NCBI GenBank assembly: GCA_964022365.1
Contig: CAXHZN010000005.1
Coordinates: 28,483-92,482, forward strand
From: CAJXJP01 sp964022365
GTDB lineage: Bacteria; Patescibacteriota; Gracilibacteria; BD1-5; UBA6164
Reading direction: 5' to 3'
Length of the DNA: 64,000 bases
Shown here: piece by piece, positions 18,855 through 31,077 of the stretch
Layout of the letters: the number at the start of each line of letters is the position of its first letter
Position numbering within the stretch: position 1 is the first letter of the stretch
Position numbers and translations under genes: made by a program
The notes under the pieces: model-generated
Seen by the model: only the letters and a program-made list of their open reading frames with translations
What the model was told of the DNA's origin: nothing
The model's database searches: none

Positions 18855-18881
18855 TTGATGTTTCTATATATTTACTATAAT
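18855..18881 (+). promoter_or_regulatory. Promoter of the Hxs-like cluster
   Basis: TTGATG followed after 15 bases by a perfect TATAAT (TACTATAAT), 32 bases before the hxsD start and just after the atp terminator. I see no other terminator or convincing promoter until 38614, so it may drive the whole 21-gene run. Confidence 0.6.
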
Positions 18882-18912
18882 GAATATAGATTTAATTTAG
18901 TTATAAACATAT

Positions 18913-19470
18913 ATGGTTGAATTTTTAAGTAAAACTGAAACACAAGATAAATTTGAACTATTAATTGATACAAATATTTTTCCGAAAGATATTATTTTAA
19001 AAGCAGCATTTAATTTTTTAGATAAATGATATTTTTTCTTTAAATTCGATGAAAATAAAAATATTATTTTACAATTTACTTTGAAAGATGATATAAAAGA
19101 ATCTCCAAAATATATTATTTGAGAATTTAGTGATACACTTTTAGAAACGTATCTGAGAGATAAGTTAGAAAAAGATAATAAAGTAGCCAGAGAAGTAATT
19201 GTAGAAAAAGCAATAAATTGACCATTAGATCAAGAAAACTTTGTATCATTTGAATGAGATTCTCATGCTCAAATCAATCAAGTAGATTTTGATAAAGATA
19301 TTGATGATATTTTAGCTGAAATTGAAAATGATCCTGATCTTAAAATTGATGAATGAGAAATACAAGATATTTTAGCTGAAATTGAACAAGAATCAAATAA
19401 TACTCAAAAACCCACTATTCAAGTAGATCCATCAGCTGTTGCAGATATGAAGAAAAAATTTAATAAATAA
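18913..19470 (+). CDS. hxsD: His-Xaa-Ser system protein HxsD-like
   Basis: A 185-residue protein. The first 100 residues resemble HxsD of the His-Xaa-Ser system: LIDTNIFPKDIILKAAFNFL, then DKGYFFFKFDENKNIIL, and FSDTLLETYLRDKLEKDNK with REVIVEKAI. HxsD probably helps present the precursor to the radical SAM enzymes (inference from the family's conserved gene neighbourhood). The acidic C-terminal extension contains a duplicated DILAEIE motif and is longer than usual for HxsD. It is the first gene of the run and is followed within 10 bases by a small gene. Confidence 0.75.
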
Positions 19471-19479
19471 TGATCATTT

Positions 19480-19674
19480 ATGATTAAAAATTATATAATT
19501 GATAGTGAAATTTATCAAAAAAATGCTATAGATCAAGCAATTATTGATTTTCAAGATGTAGCAGATTTTGAATTCAAAAACAATGAAATATCTGTTACAT
19601 GAGATAATGAAGAAGAAATAGAAACACTCTTTTGAGAATTTATGAATTACGTTATTTGAATTATTAATCTATAA
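19480..19674 (+). CDS. Small 64-residue protein of the Hxs-like cluster
   Basis: Not recognised. It is acidic and has alternating strand/helix character (FEFKNNEISVTGDNEEEIETLFGEF), loosely like the C-terminal part of HxsD. Three UGA-Gly codons. It lies between hxsD (10 bases) and hxsB (2 bases), so it may be a split-off HxsD-like or peptide-recognition partner; that is inference. Confidence 0.6.
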
Positions 19675-19676
19675 AA

Positions 19677-21125
19677 ATGTTAGACCTAAATACAATTAAA
19701 AATCTTGATTCTAATAAAGTCCCATTTTTTAGATTTAAAAAATTTGAAAATGGAAAATATTTACTTACAAACGATGCCTGAAAATTTATTTTTTTAGATA
19801 AAAATGAATTTGTATTGTATGTAACTGGAAATCATGAAAATTTATCAAATTATGATGAATTATTAGAAAAAGGATTTATCAAAAATGAAGAATACGCATC
19901 TAAAATGACATGAAGTTTTGCATTAAGAAACTCATATGTTTGATTATGACCAACTCTACATATGATTATTGTGACACTCAGATGTAACCATAAATGTAAA
20001 TACTGTCATGCTGCAGTAGCTCCTATGAGCGCAACTCAGTTTGATATGGATGAAGAAACGGCAAAAAAAACAGTTGATACTATTTTTTATACAAATTCTC
20101 CTCATTTAACAATTGAGTTTCAAGGTTGAGAAGCACTTGTAAACTATAAAGTTGTACAATTTATAGTTGATTATTCAAAGAAAAAAGCAGGTTTACTTAA
20201 TAAAAAATTAAGTTTTTCATTAGTATCTAACTTAACTTTATTAACTGAAGAAAAACTTTCACGGTTATTAGATAATTGAGTGGATATTTGTTCAAGTTTA
20301 GATTGAGATGAATTAACACATAATTTCAATAGAGCAGGGTATGATGGGAACTCATATGATACTGTTACATATTGGTTAAAAAGACTTAATGAAGAAAAAG
20401 TCAAAAGAAAAATTGGCCATGCATCAGCACTTCTCACAGTAACAAGTGAAACAATGTGAAAATATGAAACAATAATTGATACTTATGTTTCATTGGGATT
20501 AAAGTGAATATTTCTAAGGTGGTTAAACCCATATTGATTTGCAGCTGCAGATTTAAAAAAATTATCTTATTCAAAAGAAGACTGGATTGATTTTTATAAA
20601 AAATCTTTAGATTATATTATAGAAATTAATAAAAAAGGTATTGAATTTAATGAATATATTACAGCAATATTTTTAAGAAAAATATTTGAAGCAAATGATC
20701 CAAATTTTATGGATATAAGAAGCCCATCTGGTATTGCAATAGGTTGAGTTGCATATAATTACGATTGAAAAGTTTATGCTTCTGATGAATCAAGAATGCT
20801 AGGAAGAATGTGAGATGATAGTTTTTTTATGACAGAGCTATTAGAAGATTGAGAAAAAACATATACTGCAATGATAAAAAGTGATATATCAAAAATAGCA
20901 GTTCAATCATCTTGTTTAGAATGATTACCATGATATAATGAACATCCATATCATCCATATATTTGAGTAGATATTATTCATAATTATAAAACTTCAGGAA
21001 GTATCTTTGATTGTTTTAAAAAAGATGAAAAAATACAAATGCAAGTTGCTATAATCGATTATATATTCGAAAAATTACAAAATCCTGAAGATAAAAAAAT
21101 ATTACTATCTTGGATTGGTAAATAA
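19677..21125 (+). CDS. hxsB: Radical SAM maturase HxsB-like
   Basis: A 482-residue radical SAM protein that resembles HxsB, the His-Xaa-Ser system maturase. The N-terminal 100 residues form a peptide-recognition-like domain. The [4Fe-4S] cluster motif CNHKCKYC has cysteines at 103, 107 and 110, followed by HAAVAPMSA and the SAM-binding EFQGGEA (GGE written GGT-TGA-GAA). The C-terminal part has a GVAYNYDGKVYASDESRMLGR motif and a few cysteines, as in SPASM-like domains. It probably modifies the HxsA-like precursor encoded next. UGA is frequent, about 20 codons. Confidence 0.85.
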
Positions 21126-21141
21126 TTTCTAAATATTTCTT

Positions 21142-22062
21142 ATGAAAAAAAAGATATTTCCAAAAATTTGAAAAAAATTAAAAGGTTTTTTAACAGATGA
21201 ATCTTGAAAAATCACTAAAAAAGATGCACTATGAATCGCAGCAGTAACAAGTTTATGAGTTGCTATTAATGATGTAGTTGCAGCACATACAAGTTCATAT
21301 ACAAGCACGTGAGGAAGGTGAGGATGAACATGACATTCTAGTTATTCACATAGTAACTCATTACGTTGTAATGCCACAAATCATAGTTCTAATATGGGAC
21401 ATGGGAGCGCAATTGTGAATGGTTCTGCAAATTATAGATTTCCATCAAGTAAACATGCAAGTTCTTTATCTGCTGGATCACTATCATGACATGGAAGTGC
21501 TTCTGGTCATAGTAGTCACTGAAGTAGTTGAACTGGTTCTTGATCAGGTACATGAGGATCATGTTTTACATATTCTCAAAGAGTGTTAACTCCAAATGGT
21601 TTAAAACCAATTGGATCATTTAAAAAATGAGATGAAGTGATTTCATATAATCATGAGAATGCAACATATGGAATATCTATAGTGGAAAAATTTATTCCAC
21701 ATGATTGAGATTTTATGTACTATAATAACTATACTAGAGATCCATTAGTTAAAGTTATAATTAAAACTCAAGATAATAATATTATTACGATTGAATCAAC
21801 ATGAAATCATCCATTTTATGATTTAACTGATAAAAAATATAAAGAAGTCAGAGATATTAATATTTGAAATGAAGTATTAATTTATAAGAATTCAGGTACT
21901 TTATTAGCTATTGAGTTGTTGGTTGATAATTCTCATTGAGAAGATTGTGATTTGCCAATTGTGTATAATCTTCATATGAGAGAAAGCAATAATCATAATT
22001 ATTTTATAGAATGAGTATTAGTACATAATGCACCTGAAGAAGGTACAACAATGATTCCTTAA
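21142..22062 (+). CDS. HxsA-like precursor fused to a Hint (intein-like) domain
   Basis: 306 residues in three parts. Residues 1-50 are a basic start, the segment GFLTDESGKITKKDALG and a hydrophobic stretch (IAAVTSLGVAINDVVA). Residues 50-140 are rich in Gly, Ser and His with many H-x-S triplets (GHSSYSHS, NHSS, GHGS, GHSSHGSS), as in HxsA precursors. From C141 to the end is a Hint domain: block A CFTYSQRVLTPNGLKPIGSF with KKGDEV, block B with H223 (TGNHPFYD) and the terminal block YFIEGVLVHN (H295, N296), followed by Ala rather than Cys/Ser/Thr. Hint domains cut or ligate their own chain. It shares its leader with the protein at 24179. Confidence 0.85.
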
Positions 22063-22071
22063 TCTATATGC

Positions 22072-24156
22072 ATGGAATATAAAATAAATTTTGTAAAAAA
22101 TATTTCGAAATTTTGAATTTTACAATTCAATAATATTCATCTTTCAGGTGCTCCAAATTCTATTTGGGGTACCTTTTGGAAGATGATTTTTTCTGTGGAA
22201 AATTTAGAAAAATTTTTTGATGAAAAATTTGATTCATATCAAAAATTTCATCTGAATGAAAATGAATATTTTTATTATGAAATTGAAAAAGAATTTGTTT
22301 TAAAAAATATTTCTCAAGTTTTAGAAAAAGTAAATTTCAAAACTTGAGAAATTACTCCGAATGCTGAAGATGTATTTTGAATGTATAGAATTTTTAAAGT
22401 CGTACTTGGATTTTATAATAATTTTTATTGAGATTCATTTATAAATTTAAGTCTACAGCATTGAATTACTTTCACAAAAGAATATAAAAATATAAATGAT
22501 TTGTTAAAAGTAGCAGATTTTTATGAAAAAACTACATTTTTTCAAGACATAATTATTCCAATTTATAAAAAATTATATCAAGATACTACTCAAAATACTT
22601 TATTTTATAATAGAGTATTTTGGCCAGAAGAAATTATACTTTTAGTGATTTTATCAAAATATTTAAAAAAATTGTGAAAATCTAAAATGGTATTAGATTT
22701 ATCAAAATGAAATGAACAATATGATTTTTCTCAATGGAAAAGTTTTTTGTTGAAAAATAAAAATATTTTAAAAAATATTGATTTCTTTGTCATCGATAAT
22801 GATTATGGAAAATCTATTAATAAAATTATTAAATATTTAAATAATGAAAATACCTCTTTAGAAAATGTTATATATTTAAATAAGGATGGAAATATTACAT
22901 ATATTCCTTTACAATCAGATGATATTGAAGGATTTGAAGAATCAAATAAAACTATTTTTAACGAAAATGCTATTTTTCTCATTGATGGGAAAAAATCTAT
23001 AACATCTCGATTAACACCATATGAATGCTACTGGAATAATTGTAACTTTTGTGCAATTAATTCACAACATAAATTATCAATTCATTCAAAATATGATCAT
23101 CTATATTATATAAACAGATGGATAGATTTTATACAAAAAAATAATATTTCTCATGTATCATTTATTGATGAAGCAATTCCACCTTTAGTATTATTAAACT
23201 TTGCAAAAAGTATTTTAAAGTTAGATATTAAAATTACATATTTTTTGAGAACGAGAATTGAAAAATTTTATACTCCAGCAAATATTAAAATTATCCAAAA
23301 ATCCTGAGCAAGGTTTTTTTGAATGTGATTAGAGTCAGCTAGTGATGAAACAAATGAGAGAATTTGAAATAAATGAAATGGTTGATCAACAATCAGTGAG
23401 AAGTGAAAATTAGTACAAACGATGGATGGCTTAGGTATTTCTGTACATAATTATGCAATTTTATGATTTCCAGGAGAAGTAGAAAAAGATTATTTAAAAA
23501 CATATGTTTTTTTAAAAAATAATATTATTAATTCTCGTCAGTATACTTGTTCACCAAATATTTTTAGGTTAATGAAATGACCAGAAATATTTACTCATAG
23601 AGAAAAATATGGAATTAAAATAGTAGAAAAATGAGAAAAATCTGATTTTGATCTGAGTTTTGAATTTACAGTTGATGGAAAAAAACGTAATTATAAACTT
23701 CTCAATAGTTTAGTTAATGATCTCCATAGATTACAATTTACTCCATGGTTATCAAAAGAAGTAGAATGTATACATTATGAAGACTTTTGGGCATTTATAG
23801 ATAGATCTGAAATATTTTATCTCATGAAAAATTTGTATAGCGATAGTCCATATTACGCATATAAAAATATAAATTCAACTATAGAAAATAAATCTTATAA
23901 TGAAATAAAAAATTATTATTTTGAGTTATCAGATTATATTTCATATATTCCAGATAATAATAATTTCATATTATATCAATGGATAAGCTGTAAAACAGTG
24001 ACATTAGTCAATGAATTTAAAGAATTTATTTCTCAATATAATAATATAAAAAATTTAGAAGAGAATATAATTTCTTATTGAGGAAATAAACAAAAAATAA
24101 TAGAAGATATTCATTTGCTTTTTGATGCAAAAATATTAAAGTATAAACAGAATTAA
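22072..24156 (+). CDS. Large radical SAM protein, B12-type family
   Basis: A 694-residue enzyme. The cluster motif is CYWNNCNFC (C319, C324, C327), i.e. C-x4-C-x2-C, a spacing seen in some cobalamin-type radical SAM proteins. It is followed by FIDEAIP, RFFGMGLESASDETNERI and YAILGFPGEVEKDY, which are typical of the Elp3/B12-binding radical SAM group. The first 310 residues contain a possible Rossmann-like domain, but the cobalamin DxHxxG motif is not visible. The C-terminal 150 residues are Asn- and Tyr-rich and unassigned. It lies ten bases after the Hint precursor gene. Confidence 0.8.
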
Positions 24157-24178
24157 AAATTACTTTTAAGTATTAATC

Positions 24179-24595
24179 ATGACTAAAAAGAAAAAAATCA
24201 ACTTACCTAAGTTAACGAAAAAACTTCAATGATTCCTAACAGATGAATCGGGGAAAATTACTAAAAAAGATGCCTTATGAGTAGGATTGTGAGCAAGTTT
24301 AATTTGACTTGTTGATAATGTAGATGCAGCATGAGGTTGATCAGGACATTCAAGTTATTCTCATGGTAATACTGCACATTGTTCTTTAGAATGACACTCA
24401 AGTGGTTTTACAGGGAATCATATAAGTGGTACTAGACAATGACACTGGAGTGGTTCAGCAGGGAGTCATACAAACTCTGCTTCAACAACACTAGATGGTT
24501 CTTCAGAAGTATCAGGTCACAGTAGTCATGGTTCAACATCACATGGTTCACATGGTTCGCATGGTTCACATGGTTCACATGGTAGTAGATGGTAA
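24179..24595 (+). CDS. HxsA-like His-Xaa-Ser precursor
   Basis: A 138-residue putative modified peptide precursor. Residues 1-50 carry the same leader as the Hint-fused protein (GFLTDESGKITKKDALG, then a hydrophobic stretch). The rest is dominated by Gly, Ser and His with H-x-S units (GHSSYSHG, GHSSG, GHWSG) and ends in a perfect tandem array, SHGSHGSHGSHGSHGS, before Arg-Trp. In the Hxs system such triplets are the presumed modification sites. There is no Hint domain here, so this is the plain precursor form. Confidence 0.85.
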
Positions 24596-24613
24596 TATAA
24601 TTAAATTTAAATT

Positions 24614-25351
24614 ATGAAAAAAACAATATACATTTTTTTATTGATTTTATGTATTTCTGCTGGAAGTTATTTTTATCATTGGAAATTTATTGCTGATAAA
24701 GATATTTTAGTGGATATTGAATCAGGAAAAGATATTATTAAAAGTTTAAATAATGATGAAATTTCTCAATGAATTAATAATGATAATTTATTAACGACTT
24801 TGAGTGACAAAAAATATGCAATTGAATTTTTAGATTTTTGTTATAAATTAGACGAAGTAGAGGAAATTAATTCTCAAGAATTTATCGATTTAGTTCAAAT
24901 TAATGAATTATCTCAATATATGAAAAATAATAATATTCAAGATCCAAAAGATTGTATCGCGACTGAATATTTAGAACTTAATGGTTTAAAACAAGAATGT
25001 ATTTTTCAAGAAGATAATTGATTACATAATCCATATATTGCTGCATATTTAAACTGAGATATAGATGAAAATAGATTTTGAGACTCTTTACAAGTATTAC
25101 AAAATTTTTATTTTGAAATGTATCCTTCTAATTCTTATTCTCTTTGAGCAGTCAAAGATAAATTAAATGGTACATTTACTTCAAAAAATTATTGTGATAA
25201 TGTTGTAACAAATAATTATGATGATTTTATAAGAGCAGAAGATAAAGAACATATCTATTCTGGAGATAATGATAACATATTAATAACTGAAGATAATCCA
25301 GAAAATTTTTCTGGCTCAACACAAGAAGAACAAAACTTAAATCAAGAATAA
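24614..25351 (+). CDS. Exported or membrane-anchored unknown protein
   Basis: Not recognised. 245 residues with an N-terminal hydrophobic helix (TIYIFLLILCISAGSYFY) acting as signal or anchor. The rest is acidic, with four scattered cysteines (CYKLDE, DCIATEY, QECIFQ, NYCDN) and a Ser/Asn/Glu-rich end. It lies in the run between the precursor and the radical SAM genes (gaps 18 and 3 bases), so it may act on the exported product; that is inference. Confidence 0.7.
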
Positions 25352-25354
25352 TCT

Positions 25355-26221
25355 ATGAAATATCCTATTGAAGTAGAATTAACTGATCACTGTACTTTGG
25401 CTTGCGATTGCTGTCCGAATAAAGATTATTTAGAAAAATCTCATATGTTAGATGAAGATTTTTATACCATTATTGAATATATAAAAACAAATCGAGAAAA
25501 AATTCTTTTTCTCGATTTGTGTGGTATTTGAGATATATTTTTACATCCAAATATATGTAATTATTTAAAATATATTGCAGATACGTTTGAAAATACAGAT
25601 CTAAATATTCTTATTCCAACAAAATGAACTGTTATTTCTACTAAACATATAGAAGCTTTGCAATATATGAAAGATAAAAAAATTAATTTCAATCTTTCTG
25701 TTTGATTCTATTCTATGCGTAAAAAAGTACATGATTCAATTACGGGGAAACCAAATTTTGATGATATAATGAAATTTATTAAAATTTGTAAAAAAAATAA
25801 TTTTCCACTTTCTTTAGAAATGCTAATAAATAAATTTTCTCTCAAAGAATTAGATTATTTTTATAAATTTTGAGACCAGTTAAAACTCAATTATAAAGTA
25901 CATAACTATCATAACTTTTGAGGTTCTGTTGATAGAGATAATATTTATCAATACAATGCTGCTGATTATAAATTTAAATGTAGTTTTGCCGATGATGAAA
26001 CCTATAAGCTAGATTTCTACTGTCAGTATACACTCCCATTTATTGCTCGAGATTGATATTTATTTTCGTGTAGTCACTGAGGGAAGCAAGAAAAATATAG
26101 AACAGAAAAATTTTCTCAATTATCTAAAAGATATCCTGATTTTGAAGATCTTTTAAAATATATTACTGAAGAAAAACTTACGAAATCTATTTGTAAAAAT
26201 TGTACATATTTTAAATATTAG
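25355..26221 (+). CDS. Radical SAM enzyme of the cluster (1)
   Basis: 288 residues. The radical SAM motif CTLACDCC (C13, C17, C20; C19 is extra) lies at the N-terminus with no preceding domain. The usual GGEP is replaced by LDLCGIGDIFLHP. Further cysteines occur at FKCSFADDE, YCQY and FSCSHGG, and the chain ends in SICKNCTYF, a SPASM/twitch-like auxiliary cluster pattern. In RiPP pathways such enzymes modify precursor peptides. Nine UGA-Gly codons. It starts three bases after the preceding stop. Confidence 0.82.
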
Positions 26222-26230
26222 CAATAAAAA

Positions 26231-27127
26231 ATGCAAAATATAATCTTTCACATTATCCTGACGAATCAATGTAATAAACGTTGTGAATATTGTGATTTAG
26301 ATTTTCAAAATAATACAATTTCATATGATAATATAAATATTTTTTTAGATTATTTACATAATAATGCTCAAAATTTTTGAGAAATCAGAATAAATTTTTT
26401 CTGATGAGAACCTATGTTAGAATTTGAAAAGATACAATATATTATCGAAAATATATCTATTAAAAATATTTTTTATTCAATAGGTACAAATGGGGTTTTA
26501 CTTACTGAGGAAAAATATTTATTTTTGAAAAATAATAATGTAGAAATTCAATATTCTATTGATACTCAGACGTATTATACACTCTTAGAGCAAAAATATA
26601 TTGATGTGAAACATAAAAATTTTGCTGTAAATTTTATCCTCAATCCAAAAGATATTGAAAAATCATTTGAAATTTTTGATTTAATTGCTAAAAGATGAGT
26701 GGAAAAATTTTATATTTTACCAGTGTACGCAACTATAATTTGGGATAAATCTACACTAATATTTTTACATAAATTCATAGAATATATAAATGAATTTTCA
26801 GATATAAAAGCTTTAGGATTGTCGTATTATGATTCACCAACTTCGGATAGGGAATATATACTAGAAACTGATGGAAAAGTATTTCAAGATATTCATACAC
26901 ATCTTTGGTTTTTGAAACAATATAAGAATATTCCTCAAAATATAAAAGATGAAATTTATGAAAATACCTATATTTGTGAACTCAAAAATATTCAAAAAAA
27001 TATTTCAGAAATAATGTTTTGTAAATTACAAAAATTATATAAAATGAGTTTAGAAATAGCTAAAAATCAATGATTTCAACAAAGTTTTACATTGATAGAT
27101 AAAATTTTACACAATATAAAAAAATAA
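26231..27127 (+). CDS. Radical SAM enzyme of the cluster (2)
   Basis: 298 residues. CNKRCEYC (C14, C18, C21) begins the radical SAM barrel, followed by INFFGGEPML, in which both glycines of GGEP are UGA. Two cysteines follow (CELK, FCKL) but there is no clear SPASM pattern, so this is probably a minimal radical SAM enzyme. Its substrate cannot be read from the sequence. Gaps are 9 bases before and 3 after. Confidence 0.82.
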
Positions 27128-27130
27128 ATT

Positions 27131-28513
27131 ATGATCACAAAAATATTTTATTCGTTAGTTCTGTTTTGAAATATAAACTATAATGAAAAAAATAGTTTGT
27201 GATTTTTTTTGAGTAAAATTTCAGAACTTACTTTCTGAGAACTCGAACTTATTTTTGAAGACTCTTCTGGAGAAACAATAAAAGTTTGATTCACTCATAA
27301 AAAATTATTATGAGAAAATTTTTCTGGAAAAACTACAAAAAATTGGGGAATATTATGCGAAGATAAAAAATTAGAAAATTATATTTTTGAAAAAATAAAT
27401 ATTTCTGATCAAAAAGATTTTCCATTCTTTGAAAGTACTCAATTTTATCGTGATTTAGCATTTTGAGTAGTTTTAACTATTACGAGTAAATGTAATATAT
27501 TTTGTTATTATTGTTTTAACGATATTGATTATGAAATTAAAGAGAGAAACACAAGAAAAAATTATTGATTAGATTATTGGATAAAAATTATTGATGATTT
27601 ATATGACCAATGAACCAGAGTTGTTATTTTAACAGGTTGAGAACCGATGGTAGCTCCATTTTTTTGGGAAATATTGGATTATCTAAAAGATAAATGAATA
27701 TATGCCCATGTAAATACAAATGGTACTATTTTAGCTGACAAGACTCTAGAGCGTCTGAATGATAACTATAGTGTTAATTTGATGGTTTCTTTGCATGAGT
27801 TTAACGATAAAGATTATTATGAAGTAAATAGAAAATGACTGGAAATGTCATTTTGAATTTCTAAAGTTCCAGAACATTTCAAAAAAATATTTACAAATAA
27901 ACTGACTCAGCTTAGAAAAGTTAAAAACTATCCAAATATTTCATTAGAATTTCTCACTATTTTAGTTTGGAAAAATATTCTCAATTTAGATAAGATCTAT
28001 GAGTTTTGATATAATTGTTGAGTTGATTTTCACTCTTGGCAGTTTTTCAGATTATATTCTACAAAAAATAATACATGAGCTACGAAATCTATGATGGATT
28101 TAGCAATAAATAGAATGTATTTACTTAATAAAAAATATTGAGTTGATAATAAAATTGTAGATCCTGTTCCGTTTTGTGTAACAAAAAATGTTGAGAGAGC
28201 CAGGGAAGTAATTGACGGAGTTTTATCTGATTCTCATGATGTAAAAACAATCATCACAACTCGTTGAGATGTACAAATGATGAGTGCCTATGATAATAAT
28301 TTTTGGAATATTTCTGATACGTCTATGACAGAAATATTTAAAGATGATTTTGTCAAAAAACAATTAAATAATGGATTTCTACCAAAAGAATGTTGAGACT
28401 GTAAATATAAAGAAGAATGCAGGTGAGGAAGTAGAATGGATGCAAATATTGTATATTGAGATTATGGTGAATTTGACCCGATTTGAGATATTAATAATAA
28501 AGTTGTTGAATAA
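27131..28513 (+). CDS. Radical SAM/SPASM enzyme of the cluster (3)
   Basis: 460 residues. A roughly 115-residue N-terminal domain, possibly for peptide recognition, precedes CNIFCYYC (C121, C125, C128). VVILTGGEPMVAP follows. The C-terminal end carries ECGDCKYKEECRGG, a SPASM-type auxiliary cluster pattern, and RSMD-like RMDANIVYG. This architecture (recognition domain, radical SAM, SPASM) is usual for RiPP maturases. The stop TAATG overlaps the next start by one base, so translation is likely coupled. Confidence 0.85.
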
Positions 28514-29205
28514 TGGATGTAAGAATTGTAAATACTTGTAATAATAATTGCTTATATTGTTTAGAACAATCTCTCAGAGAAGAAAAAAAATATATTGATT
28601 TTAAAGTTATAGAATCTATTTTAGAAAAATCTGAAGAAAAAAATCTTACATTTTATTGATGAAATCCACTTTTACATCCAGATTTACTTGAAATAATTCA
28701 TTGCGCTAAAAAAAATAATTTTGAAAATATTTGAATTTTATCAAATACCTGAAGTATTTCAGAAGAATATTTGAATATATTAATCCAGTCAGGTGTAAAT
28801 AATTTTTGAATATATTTTTATTCGTTTCAAAAAAATATTCATGATATTTATTCTGGAAATAATCTTGAATTAACACAATTATTAAAAAATATTACATTAA
28901 TTTCTCAAAAAAATATATTTTGTAAAATTATTATTCATGTAAATAATTCTAATATTGATACGCTTTGAAGAGATATAGAAATTTTACATTCAAAATTTTG
29001 AATCTCTCATTTTGAATTTATTAATTATTTGATAGAAGATAGAGCGAAAAAATATGAAAAATTATTACAGTATAAAATTTCTCAAAAAGCAGACAAAATA
29101 GAAATGTTATTTCATAGTATTAAAAAGTTGAATTTAAACGTGAAATTCATAAGATTTAATAAAGAATTTTTCTCTAATAATACACAATTTATTTCACAAA
29201 AATAA
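28513..29205 (+). CDS. Short radical SAM enzyme of the cluster (4)
   Basis: 230 residues, short for the family. CNNNCLYC (C9, C13, C16) is right at the N-terminus, and YGGNPLLHP replaces GGEP. The barrel appears truncated: no SPASM domain is seen after it. Its start overlaps the previous stop by one base. It may act together with a neighbouring radical SAM protein. Confidence 0.8.
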
Positions 29206-29209
29206 AATA

Positions 29210-30091
29210 ATGAATAATAATTTAGATTATTTTGAAGCATTTGTCTGACCTTTTTGTGCAAAAGATTGTCTATTTTGTAATGAGTGATGAAAATGAAAGA
29301 GAGAATTTCATAGTTTTGATGATTTCATAAAAATAATTAATAATAATGATTTTCAAAAAGTTGTCCTCACTGGTTGAGAACCGATGATAAATCCTCGCTT
29401 AGATGAGTATATTACACATTGTACGAACAAAAATATATCGACTTGAATTGTTACTGCGATTGACTCTAAAAATTATCTCGGAAAAATAGAGAAATATTTA
29501 GAAGCTTGACTCAATGAATTAATGATTTCATTAGAATGACCTGAAAAAATTCATGACTATTTAGTGCAAGAAGACTGAGCAATGAAGAGAATTCTAGAAG
29601 TTTTACAGTTGGTAAAAAAACATAAGTCTGATTGTAAAATCATTATTCATACAAATATTAATAAATTAAATTATAAATATCTTCCACACTTTTTAGATAT
29701 TATTTTGAAAAATTTTCCAAATATTTTCACGTATCACTTACAAATGTTAGAACCATTTGGTAGTGCGGTGAAGCATCATGATATTCTATTTGAAAAATAT
29801 AGTGATTTACTCAAACCATTATTACAAAAAATTGAATATATTACTGACAATAATAAAATTAAATTTTGAAGATTGCCATTATGTCTCGTCGATACAAAAT
29901 TTCATAAATATATTTCTCAAACTCCAAATATTTATGAAAATCATCAAGAAAAAACAATTTTAGCTTGATATCAAGAACATCAATATCAAAGTAAAAAGTG
30001 TGACTCTTGTTCAAAAAATATCGACTGTGATAAATTTTTGGAAGAATATATTCAAAAATTTTGAGAATCAGAATTACAAGCCTTTGACTAA
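29210..30091 (+). CDS. Radical SAM enzyme of the cluster (5)
   Basis: 293 residues. CAKDCLFC (C16, C20, C23) is followed by VVLTGGEPMINP and GLNELMISLEGPEKIHD, both standard in radical SAM/SPASM proteins. The C-terminus has CDSCSKNIDC, a possible auxiliary cluster site. The second Gly of the TGGEP motif is UGA. It lies four bases after the previous stop. Confidence 0.83.
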
Positions 30092-30096
30092 AAAAT

Positions 30097-31077
30097 ATGT
30101 ATATTAATGAGATTATTCGTGTAAATTACCTGTGTAATTGGAAATGTAGCTTTTGTAATGTATCAAAAGTGAATAATTTTGGTGAAAAAGATATTGATCC
30201 AAAACAAGTAATTTTTCAGATTTTATCATTAGCAAAAAAATATTCACTAGAAGAAAGAAAGCAACTTACTCTTTCATTTTCGGGTTGAGAACCTACTTTA
30301 AATAAAAATTTAGAAAAATTTATTTCTCTTGCTAAAAAACTAGAAATTTGAAAAATTCAAATTCAAACAAATGGAAGTCTATTATTTAAAAATCCAGATT
30401 TATATAATAGATTATTACAAGCAGGATTAAATGAAATATTTCTCGCGCAACACACACATATTGATTCTACTAATAAAGAGTTAGGATGTTTTTATAAATT
30501 TCAAGATTTTTTAGATTGGGTAGAATTTTTAAAAACTCAGGAAAAAATCCCTGATATATTTTTAAATATTGTAGTCACTCAAAAAAATATTTCTGAAATT
30601 TATGATTTTATTCAAATTTTAGTGAATCATTGATTTGTAGATTTACTGAGAAATAAATTATCACTTTGATTTTGCCAACCAATGTGATATGCAATGAAAA
30701 ATAAAGATGAAATGCTGTTAGATTTTGATAAAAATCAAAAAAATATTATTTCTAAAATAATTTCTCTATGTGAAAAAAATAAAATTTTATTAGATTTTCA
30801 CTATACTTCACCTCCACTTTGTGTTTTAGATTATCCTGAATACAATTTAGAATATAATCAGTTAAAACGTTTAGAATTAGATGATTTAGAGAATAAAATT
30901 TCTCAATGAAATCTAGAAAGTTTTCAATTCTTGTGGAAAGAAAAAACAAAATATGAAAACTGTAAAAAATGTAAATATAATAATTATTGTTTATGATTTT
31001 ATAAAAATTATGAGCAATATTTAGGAAAACAAAAAGTACAAAATTTTATTTCAGATTTTATAAAAAATGAAGCATAA
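30097..31077 (+). CDS. Radical SAM enzyme of the cluster (6)
   Basis: 326 residues. CNWKCSFC (C13, C17, C20), then LSFSGGEPTLNKN and IQIQTNGSL. The C-terminal CKKCKYNNYCLGF is a SPASM-like motif for an auxiliary iron-sulfur cluster. The last 11 bases overlap the next gene. Confidence 0.84.
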
